7,499 nucleotides of DNA, taken from CAWGCE01 sp964480915. Its GTDB lineage: Bacteria; Planctomycetota; Planctomycetia; Pirellulales; Pirellulaceae. Each line of letters opens with the position of its first letter. The first letter of the stretch is position 1. Where the stretch lies: positions 1-7,499 of the forward strand of contig CAYZRS010000117.1 in NCBI GenBank assembly GCA_964480915.1. The letters are read 5' to 3'. Below are positions 1 to 5,623 of this stretch, piece after piece. Position numbers and translations under genes: made by a program. Below the pieces are notes generated by a model. That model saw only the letters and a list, made by a program, of their open reading frames with translations. It searched no databases and was not told the DNA's origin.

Positions 1-20
1 GATCTCTTTCAGAACAATGA

Positions 21-50
21 TCCGCAGATTTCACAGATTGACGCAGATTT
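21..50 (-). repeat. Triple ATCTGYG heptamer repeat (dispersed intergenic type)
   Basis: Three near-identical heptamers appear on the plus strand as CGCAGAT (23-29), CACAGAT (32-38) and CGCAGAT (42-48). Read on the minus strand they are ATCTGYG words spaced 9-10 bases apart, about one helical turn. The same design recurs at 4377-4406 and, inverted, at 4426-4455. It lies downstream of the stop of the minus-strand adenylate-forming gene. From general knowledge, phrases of this kind are scattered between genes in several bacterial phyla. Its function is unknown, and I see no gene in bases 1-145. Confidence 0.55.
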
Positions 51-145
51 GTTTTGTGATGCAGTTGGTCTTCGCCTGAAGTGTTCCCATTTCCCAACGA
101 AGCCAACCGTGGCCCAGAAATCACGCCGGACCGTCTGCCTCCGCC

Positions 146-1264
146 TCAATAGACGCCCACGGTCGTTGCCGATTCCAGTTCGTGGAATGGACGGACGCCG
201 CTGACTCCGTCCCATGGGAATGTCTCAAACGGCGCTTCGCGCTCGCCTTCATCCCGTTCCATGAATCCGGGGACAAAGAACTCGCGTGTCAGCGTCGTCA
301 GTTTCACCCGTCCAGTCTCTCCGAAGCCGACCAGCTTGTTGTAATCGTCAAACGAAACAACTTCGGTCGTCGCGCGAGGCTGCGGTGCGTAGTAGCTGAT
401 CTTGTACTTCTCTGCGGCCGTCACCGGCTTGCTGCAGGCGAGACCCATCAGCGTATTTCCATAGGTCGGCGTCATGTAAACGCCACTCTCTTCCGGTGGA
501 CCTCCGAACAACTCTTCCACCGCGTAACGCGTCCATTGAGGCGTAAACTCGGTGCCGCCTGAGAAAATACCGGTGATACCGACTTCCGGAATCGAGGTCC
601 CTTTGTCCTCCAGGGCCAGGGCGAGTGATTCCAGCAGTTTTGGTGTCGCGAACATGCACTTGATGTCGTGCCCGGCGGTCAGGATCGTGACCGCTTGGTC
701 GATGCAGTGTTGCTTGTACGCTTCGAGATGTTCCATCCAGCCTTTCTTGATCAGCTTGACCACCCAGCGAGGATCGAGATCGATGCAAAAGCTGATGCCG
801 CCACGGAACTGAGCCAGATGTTCGACGGCTAACCGCAGTCGCCGGGGGCCCGACGGACCGAGCATCAGCCAATTTGAACCCTGTGGAAAATACTGATCCG
901 GCAACGTCTCGCTGAACAACTCGTAATCAATCCGGAAATCGTCAACGACGACGCGGCTTTTGGGGATTCCGGTCGTCCCGCCCGTTTCGAACACGTAGAT
1001 CGAATCGTTCGCCAGTTTCTGAGGCACCCAACGCCGAACGGGACCACCGCGTAACCATTCATCTTCGAATTCGGGGAATTTTTTCAGATCATCGTACGAC
1101 TTGATTTCGGTGAGCGGATCGAAATTCAGCTCACGTTTCTTCTCTAGCCAGAAGGGGCAGCCGGTGTCGTCGCCAAAGTGCCAATGGATCATTTCGAGCG
1201 TGTGGGCGTTGAGTTGGTCGGCGGCCGCATCGATCGCGGCTTGTAATTCGGGTGTGTTTGTCAT
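146..1264 (-). CDS. Adenylate-forming enzyme, phenylacetate-CoA ligase (PaaK)-like, without C-terminal subdomain
   Basis: A 372-residue protein of the ANL (acyl-CoA synthetase/adenylation) superfamily, expected to activate a carboxylate with ATP. The phosphate-binding motif TGGTTGIPK is at residues 94-102. An aromatic A5-like segment PTYGNTLMG lies near 266-274, and an A7-like stretch begins with GETGRV near 315-320 but continues as VPGFMERDEGER rather than the canonical DG-containing hinge. The protein stops about 30 residues later. It therefore lacks the roughly 100-residue C-terminal subdomain that carries the A10 lysine in full-length PaaK (about 430 residues). The minus-strand sequence past the stop shows no continuation of the domain, so this looks like a genuinely short enzyme rather than a frameshift. 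The start is the ATG at 1264, with no clear Shine-Dalgarno site. It is divergent from the glycosyltransferase gene. The substrate is unknown, and an acyl-protein synthetase-like role is possible. The fold assignment is firm; the exact reaction is not. Confidence 0.85.
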   Translation of the reverse strand: MTNTPELQAAIDAAADQLNAHTLEMIHWHFGDDTGCPFWLEKKRELNFDPLTEIKSYDDLKKFPEFEDEWLRGGPVRRWVPQKLANDSIYVFETGGTTGIPKSRVVVDDFRIDYELFSETLPDQYFPQGSNWLMLGPSGPRRLRLAVEHLAQFRGGISFCIDLDPRWVVKLIKKGWMEHLEAYKQHCIDQAVTILTAGHDIKCMFATPKLLESLALALEDKGTSIPEVGITGIFSGGTEFTPQWTRYAVEELFGGPPEESGVYMTPTYGNTLMGLACSKPVTAAEKYKISYYAPQPRATTEVVSFDDYNKLVGFGETGRVKLTTLTREFFVPGFMERDEGEREAPFETFPWDGVSGVRPFHELESATTVGVY

Positions 1265-1410
1265 GTCGTTGGTGGCTTAGCTAGCGGTTGGTAGTGTGGG
1301 TGGTCTGCAAAAACATTTCCGATTTCGTTGAATTTAACGATGTGGTCTGTCGATTCTGGTTCGGAGGGCTGACCGTTCGCTGGTGGCCCGCTCTGGGGTT
1401 AGCAACGAAC
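1265..1410. promoter_or_regulatory. Divergent intergenic region, presumed to hold both promoters
   Basis: These 146 bases separate the start of the minus-strand adenylate-forming gene from the preferred ATG of the glycosyltransferase gene, so promoters in both directions are expected here. I see no convincing -35/-10 pair. A TTGAAT at 1328-1333 has only a poor -10 partner, and the A+T-rich core (about 1308-1340) is the most promoter-like part. The assignment rests on gene arrangement, not on recognised sites. Confidence 0.35.
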
Positions 1411-2811
1411 ATGGTCATCACACTCTTCATTCTCCTGCTTGGGTTGTCAGCATGGGTAGCTCAAACGCTACTCACGCTGCAAACGCACGAGTCCCGGCGT
1501 TACGCTCGCAGTCGTCTGCGGTTGGCGTCATGCTCGCTGGAGAACGAAGCCAGCCGCCCCGTTGAAGGCTACTCAAACTCAGCCTCAGCGGAAACCGATG
1601 ACGCTCTCCAACCGGGTCTCGTGACGCTTATCGTACCTTGTAAAGGCTTCGATCTCGACGGTGAGCAGAACCTGATTGCCTTCCTGCAGCAGGATCATCC
1701 AAACTTCGAAATCGTCTTTGTGGTCGAATCGGAGGACGATCCGGCTCATGCGCTCATTCAACGCGTCCGTCGCCAATTTTCGCAAGTTTCTTCGCGGATT
1801 GTGGTGGCAGGGCGATGCGTTGAAAGTGCCCAGAAAGTCCATAACCTTGTAACAGCAACCGGACAATTGCCGGCCGAGACAACAACTTTGGCATTCGCCG
1901 ATTCGGATGCCTGTCCGCCCCAGATGTGGCTGAGCAATTTGGTGGCTCGCTTGGATGAGCCGTGGACCGGCGCCGTCACCGGATACCGTTGGTTTGTTCC
2001 CAAAAACGACAGTCTACCGAACCTGACGCTCTACTCGATCAACAGTGCGCTGGCCGGCCTGCTGGGCCCCGGTAGTCACTACGTTGTCTGGGGTGGAGCA
2101 TGGGCCATTCAGAGGGACGTGTTCGAAGCGATCGACATCCGTAACGCCTGGCAAGGGACGCTTAGTGACGATCTGGTCGCTCATCGAGCGCTGCGGGAGG
2201 CCAACTTGCAGGTCCGATTCGAGCCCAAGTGCATGGTGGCGACTCCCGTCGATTTCGATTGGAGCGGCGCGCTCGAGTTTGCACAGCGACAGTATCGAAT
2301 TTCACGGCTCTATCTCAAACGTTGGTGGATACTGGCCGTGGTGACCGGCACCGTGACTCAAGCCGCCTTCTGGGGACAGATTTACTTCGCGACCTTTACC
2401 GCCAGCTTGGCCGTGTGGCAGCGAGCCATACTGTTTGCGAGCTCGGTCGGCCTGATTGCGATGACGGTTTGGCGAGCCAAGATGCGACAGGACTTGGTCG
2501 ACATCTACACGCCCGATAACGCCGAACACCTCAAGTCGGCTCGCACTTTTGATACGCTGGCTGCCCCGCTGGTAGCGCTGGCCAACCTGTTCGTGCTGTT
2601 CAGCTCGGCGGTTGGCCGTCGCATTCGCTGGCGCGGCATCAGCTATCTCGTTTCGCCCGAAGGTCGCAGTCAATTGATCGGCCGCAAATACGACGCGAGC
2701 GGCGACGAACCGGTCATCCTGAAATTCCCGACGCCGGCTGAACGAGCTGCCCAGCAGCGACCACAAACCAACGCGGCCGGCGACAAGCGACGCTGGCGAC
2801 AAGCTGCCTAG
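1411..2811 (+). CDS. Membrane glycosyltransferase, GT2/GT21 (ceramide glucosyltransferase/HpnI-like)
   Basis: A 466-residue integral membrane glycosyltransferase, likely moving a sugar from a nucleotide donor to a lipid on the cytoplasmic face. An N-terminal membrane helix spans about residues 1-22, followed by a linker and a GT-A domain starting at VTLIVPCKG (71-79). Candidate acidic motifs are ESEDD (106-110), the metal-binding ADSD (163-166) and LSDD (251-254). A QRQYR segment (292-296) sits where the (Q/R)xxRW motif of GT21 enzymes would be. Hydrophobic segments follow at about 305-333, 338-355 and 382-400, then RWRGISY (406-412), a WRG-Y element I associate with the GT21/HpnI type. The frame stays open upstream to a TTG at 1288, but the ATG at 1411 opens directly into a classic membrane anchor, so I prefer it. 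The radical SAM gene begins 47 bases downstream and is probably co-transcribed. The acceptor is unknown. An HpnI-like role in hopanoid glycosylation is one option, but no other hopanoid gene is visible. Confidence 0.85.
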   Translation: MVITLFILLLGLSAWVAQTLLTLQTHESRRYARSRLRLASCSLENEASRPVEGYSNSASAETDDALQPGLVTLIVPCKGFDLDGEQNLIAFLQQDHPNFEIVFVVESEDDPAHALIQRVRRQFSQVSSRIVVAGRCVESAQKVHNLVTATGQLPAETTTLAFADSDACPPQMWLSNLVARLDEPWTGAVTGYRWFVPKNDSLPNLTLYSINSALAGLLGPGSHYVVWGGAWAIQRDVFEAIDIRNAWQGTLSDDLVAHRALREANLQVRFEPKCMVATPVDFDWSGALEFAQRQYRISRLYLKRWWILAVVTGTVTQAAFWGQIYFATFTASLAVWQRAILFASSVGLIAMTVWRAKMRQDLVDIYTPDNAEHLKSARTFDTLAAPLVALANLFVLFSSAVGRRIRWRGISYLVSPEGRSQLIGRKYDASGDEPVILKFPTPAERAAQQRPQTNAAGDKRRWRQAA

Positions 2812-2858
2812 CAGCCAAGAGATTACGAACGAGCCAACGAGTAGCAGAAAGCAGCACT

Positions 2859-4271
2859 ATGAAAATCGTACTCTGGGACACTCGACGCAACGACGCACAA
2901 AAAGATTTCGCCGGTGGTATGGGCGTAGGCATGTTCCCCGGCCGAGGCGGACTTCGCGGCCGTTTGGTGCGCCATTGGTATCGCCGCGATTATCGACCTG
3001 TCGCGATGGCCTTCGCCTACTTGGGGGCGATTTTCAAACAGCTGGGCCACGATGTCGACTACGTGGAAGACGAGCTGCCAACCGCCGATGTGTTCGTCTT
3101 TCACCCATCGCTGCTGACGCTGGCGATTGAACGCGAGACGATGGAGCAAATCAACCGGACGCAACCGTCCGCGAAGATCATCGTCGTCGGTCCGATCGCG
3201 TTTTCGATGTCGGCAGCGTTCCAAGGCTTGAACGTTACGATCGCCAAAGGCGAGCCTGAACAGTTGCTCACCAAATTCGATGATGTGATGCAGGCACCCG
3301 CAGAATTTTCAGAAGTCGCCATTGGCAGTGTGAAAAATTTGGACGAACTGCCGTTCCCCGATTGGTCGCTATTCCAATATCGAAAATTCAAAATCAAATA
3401 CGACTTTTGGAAATTCCCCACTGCGTTTATCCAGCAGAGCCGCGGTTGCACGTTCACTTGCAATTACTGTCCGTACATCATGATTGAAAACAAGACTCGC
3501 TTCCGCGACCCGGAAGCGGTCGTGGACGAGATGCGAATGGGCATGCAGCGTTACGGTTTTCGCTCGTTCAAATTCCGCGACCCGTTGTTCGGGCTCGATC
3601 GCAAACGAGTCCTACGGATGACCGAACTGATCGGCCAGTTGCCAAAGAAAGTGCAGTTTTCGGTCGAGACGCGCATCGACCTCATGCGCGACGAAACGCT
3701 CCAGGCGCTCAAGCAAGCCGGTCTCACCAGCATCACCGTCGGCATCGAATCGCCCGACGAAGTCACCCTCAAGAAGTACAAACGAGCCCCGGTCAATGAC
3801 GATCGCCAACGAGCTTTCGTCGCCAAGTGCCGTTCGATGGGGATTCGCACCGTCGCCGGTTTCATGATCGGCTTCCCGGAAGACACAAAACAAAGCATCT
3901 ACCAAGTGCTCGACTACGCCCGCCGAGTGAACCCGACTTACGCCAACTTCAACGTCGTCACGCCGTACCCCGGTACCGAGTTCTACACTCAGATCGCCGA
4001 CCAAATCGCCAGTCACGATTGGTCCAAGTACAGCGTCTACAATCCGGTCCTGAAGTACGAGCACCTAACCGCCGACCAAGTCGCCGAACAACACGGCCGC
4101 TGCTTCGGCAAATACTACTTCCGCTCCCGCTACCTCAAAGACAACGCTCATCTCATCTGGCCGATCTTACAAAAGCTCGGCATCGGCATCGGTACGCCGC
4201 CATCGCCAGGCACTCCCACCGAGCAAAAACCGATTCCAGCCGGCGGCCTGCACCAGATCGAAATGGCGTAA
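2859..4271 (+). CDS. B12-binding-domain radical SAM enzyme (class B type)
   Basis: A 470-residue enzyme with an N-terminal cobalamin-binding-like domain (about residues 40-145) and a radical SAM core (about 185-385). The domain shows the usual RPVAMAFAYLGA entry helix (46-57), GHDVDY (63-68) and a strand-loop at KIIVVGPIA (106-114). No DxHxxG motif is visible, so cobalamin, if bound, would lack the histidine ligand. The [4Fe-4S] cysteines are C197, C201 and C204 in RGCTFTCNYC, a canonical CxxxCxxC. Later core elements include SVETRID (268-274) and TVGIESPD (293-300). A conserved-looking glycine-rich segment, FAGGMGVGMFPGRGG (17-31), precedes the B12 domain. The C-terminus (about 440-470) is proline-rich and probably disordered. 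The ATG at 2859 lies 47 bases after the glycosyltransferase stop, so the two likely share a transcript. Known relatives perform methylations, ring contractions or C-C bond formation on unactivated carbons. The substrate here is unknown. It differs from HpnJ at the N-terminus as I remember that family. Confidence 0.88.
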   Translation: MKIVLWDTRRNDAQKDFAGGMGVGMFPGRGGLRGRLVRHWYRRDYRPVAMAFAYLGAIFKQLGHDVDYVEDELPTADVFVFHPSLLTLAIERETMEQINRTQPSAKIIVVGPIAFSMSAAFQGLNVTIAKGEPEQLLTKFDDVMQAPAEFSEVAIGSVKNLDELPFPDWSLFQYRKFKIKYDFWKFPTAFIQQSRGCTFTCNYCPYIMIENKTRFRDPEAVVDEMRMGMQRYGFRSFKFRDPLFGLDRKRVLRMTELIGQLPKKVQFSVETRIDLMRDETLQALKQAGLTSITVGIESPDEVTLKKYKRAPVNDDRQRAFVAKCRSMGIRTVAGFMIGFPEDTKQSIYQVLDYARRVNPTYANFNVVTPYPGTEFYTQIADQIASHDWSKYSVYNPVLKYEHLTADQVAEQHGRCFGKYYFRSRYLKDNAHLIWPILQKLGIGIGTPPSPGTPTEQKPIPAGGLHQIEMA

Positions 4272-4307
4272 CCTCTACGGTGAGCCCGTCAGTGTATTGG
4301 ATGGGTG

Positions 4308-4331
4308 TCACCCTTTGGATCACCCTTTGGA
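4308..4331 (+). repeat. Perfect 12-bp tandem duplication
   Basis: The 12-mer TCACCCTTTGGA occurs twice back to back (4308-4319 and 4320-4331). A degraded continuation follows in the ACCCTGTCC region. It lies 36 bases after the radical SAM stop in DNA with no convincing gene, and probably reflects local slippage. Confidence 0.7.
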
Positions 4332-4343
4332 CCCTGTCCAAAG
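4325..4343 (+). terminator. 8-bp perfect hairpin downstream of the radical SAM gene (terminator-like, no U-tract)
   Basis: CTTTGGAC (4325-4332), a 3-base loop, then GTCCAAAG (4336-4343) form a perfect 8-bp stem 53 bases after the stop of the radical SAM gene. The position suits a transcript end. No run of T follows on either strand, so intrinsic termination is uncertain. The first arm reuses bases of the 12-bp duplication. Confidence 0.3.
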
Positions 4344-4376
4344 TCTGGATTTACACGGCCGTCGGATGTCAAAGTC

Positions 4377-4455
4377 ATCCGTGTTGATCCGTGTGCATCT
4401 GTGGCCAATACCGCCAACGATAACGGGCCACGGATTGACACCGATCAACACGGAT
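4377..4455. repeat. 30-bp imperfect inverted repeat of phased ATCYGYG heptamers
   Basis: The left arm (4377-4406) has ATCCGTG, ATCCGTG and ATCTGTG exactly 10 bases apart. The right arm (4426-4455) carries the inverted version with CACGGAT, CACCGAT and CACGGAT at the same 10-base spacing. Reverse-complementing the right arm gives 26 identities in 30 with the left arm, plus one G-U wobble in RNA, around a 19-base loop (4407-4425). The transcript could form a long hairpin, perhaps ending the upstream operon, although no U-tract follows. The right arm lies inside the first unit of the 214-bp tandem array, while the left arm lies outside it. Confidence 0.75.
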
Positions 4456-4996
4456 TGCGCCAAGACTCGCGAACGGCCTCTGGCAAACCCGGGCCCCCAT
4501 CTTTCTGCGTTGAAACTCAGAGAAACAGGTTTCGGTCTATGCCAGAGCGAACCGAACTGACAAGACTTTGAAGGTGATTCTGTATTTCAGCATTGCAGAG
4601 AAGGCTCGCGTCAATTCAATCCTTCGGNNNNNNNNNNNNNNNNNNNNNNNNNNNNNNNNNNNNNNNNNNNNNNNNNNNNNNNNNNNNNNNNNNNNNNNNN
4701 NNNNNNNNNNNNNNNNNNNNNNNNNNNGGTGATTCTGTATTTCAGCATTGCAGAGAAGGCTCGCGTCAATTCAATCCTTCGGCCAACGATAACGGGCCAC
4801 GGATTGACACCGATCAACACGGATTGCGCCAAGACTCGCGAACGGCCTCTGGCAAACCCGGGCCCCCATCTTTCTGCGTTGAAACTCAGAGAAACAGGTT
4901 TCGGTCTATGCCAGAGCGAACCGAACTGACAAGACTTTGAAGGTGATTCTGTATTTCAGCATTGCAGAGAAGGCTCGCGTCAATTCAATCCTTCGG
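4414..4996. repeat. Tandem array with a 214-bp unit, interrupted by an assembly gap
   Basis: One complete unit lies at 4414-4627 and another at 4783-4996. They read as identical by eye throughout, and one further upstream base also matches. The last 55 bases of a unit also stand at 4728-4782, immediately before the second unit, which shows head-to-tail arrangement. Each unit starts CCAACGATAACGGG and ends TTCAATCCTTCGG. The unit length is not a multiple of three and its short open frames resemble nothing known, so it is most likely non-coding. Each unit carries one arm of the phased heptamer repeat (4426-4455 and 4795-4824). The true copy number is hidden by the run of Ns. Confidence 0.9.
4628..4727. 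other. Assembly gap (100 Ns) with identical 55-bp flanks
   Basis: Exactly 100 Ns, a conventional placeholder for a gap of unknown size. The 55 bases before it (4573-4627) match the 55 bases after it (4728-4782). A perfect 55-base overlap of adjoining contigs is expected from a de Bruijn assembler run with k=55 at a branching repeat vertex. The Ns therefore probably replace zero or a whole number of 214-bp units rather than unrelated sequence. Confidence 0.85.
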
Positions 4997-5233
4997 AACT
5001 CCAACTTCAAGAAGGGTCGCCTTGGAGAGCACCGGCCAACGGTCCGGTCATTCGTAGAACGGCTGGTGTATTCTATGGGTGACCCCAACCAAGGGCTGGT
5101 CTGCGTTCTGTTGTCATGATCGAATGGCATCGTCACCTGACCCGGTTGCCTTCGACTCACTGTCGACGGCGACCAAAATCACAAATTGGCTGATTCGATT
5201 CGTCGCGATGGCGAAGTATGAATCGGCATCCAA
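4997..5233. other. Non-coding spacer between tandem array and small ORF
   Basis: These 237 bases contain no open frame that I can support as a gene and no tRNA-like fold that I recognise. The promoter of the 118-residue gene and the serine hydrolase gene should lie here, but I cannot point to a convincing -35/-10 pair. A TTGGCT at 5186-5191 and TATGAA at 5217-5222 are 25 bases apart, too far for a standard sigma-70 site. Confidence 0.5.
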
Positions 5234-5590
5234 ATGAAAGCACCAACAATGACTGAGCCCGCAGAGACCACCGATCCGATCGACGAAAACCCCGATCCGA
5301 CGGCCACCCCACCGGAAACAGCCGAAGCGTCGGCCGAGCCGCCCCTTCCCGCAGGGCCGTCGACAGAAGAACTGAGGTTAGCGCTGAAGGCGTTTCGCAA
5401 ACGATTGCGGCTAACGCGACTGGACGATGAATCTCGCATGGGATACGGACCCACGTCTTCCGGGCAGAAGTCGAGGATCGTGTCGATCACTCCGCCCCAT
5501 CAATTTCCTCCAGCCGTTTGGAAAGAACTGGCGCGACAAGGAAAAATCAAACGTGATGGTGGGTCGCTCTACTCGTTGGTCGGCGAGTAA
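5234..5590 (+). CDS. Small two-part conserved-hypothetical-type protein
   Basis: A 118-residue protein of unknown function. Residues 1-43 are acidic and rich in Pro, Thr, Glu and Ala, and are probably disordered. Residues 44-80 begin with a basic helix (EELRLALKAFRKRLRLTRLD) and lead into a Gly/Ser-containing loop. Residues 86-118 (ITPPHQFPPAVWKELARQGK, then a short hairpin ending YSLVGE) look like a small folded element, perhaps winged-helix-like. No signal peptide, membrane segment or cysteine is visible, so a cytoplasmic location is likely. The start could be the ATG at 5234 or the in-frame ATG at 5249, and neither has a strong ribosome site. The serine hydrolase gene starts 33 bases after its stop, so the two may be co-transcribed. 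I recall similar short proteins as conserved hypotheticals in planctomycetes, but I cannot name a family. Confidence 0.7.
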   Translation: MKAPTMTEPAETTDPIDENPDPTATPPETAEASAEPPLPAGPSTEELRLALKAFRKRLRLTRLDDESRMGYGPTSSGQKSRIVSITPPHQFPPAVWKELARQGKIKRDGGSLYSLVGE

Positions 5591-5623
5591 GCCCAGGAAT
5601 AACAAGCAACTCGAAAACGGCAG

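Noticed and set aside
182..872. Open frames on both strands inside the adenylate-forming gene
   Set aside because: They are shadows of a gene with clear ANL motifs. Their translations are Arg/Ser-rich and without domains.
2859..4271. Naming the radical SAM gene hpnJ
   Set aside because: The N-terminal segment and B12-domain entry differ from what I recall of HpnJ, and no hpn genes other than a generic HpnI-like glycosyltransferase are in the window.
4297..4571. Two overlapping plus-strand open frames of 87-88 codons between the radical SAM gene and the gap
   Set aside because: They run through the 12-bp duplication, the inverted repeat and the tandem unit in two frames. Most of their sequence recurs in the second repeat copy with a 214-bp (non-triplet) period, and neither resembles a known protein.
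4414..4996. CRISPR array or insertion sequence explanation for the repeats
   Set aside because: The unit is 214 bp with no spacer alternation, no transposase frame and no terminal inverted repeats at unit ends. The phrase GTTGAAAC at about 4509-4516 occurs once per unit and is not a CRISPR repeat.
4937..5119. 60-codon plus-strand open frame leaving the second repeat copy
   Set aside because: It starts inside the repeat unit and reads into unique DNA. No recognisable family, ribosome site or coding character was found.
5186..5222. Sigma-70 promoter TTGGCT/TATGAA before the 118-residue gene
   Set aside because: The spacer is 25 bases, and the -10-like hexamer would sit only 11 bases before the start codon.
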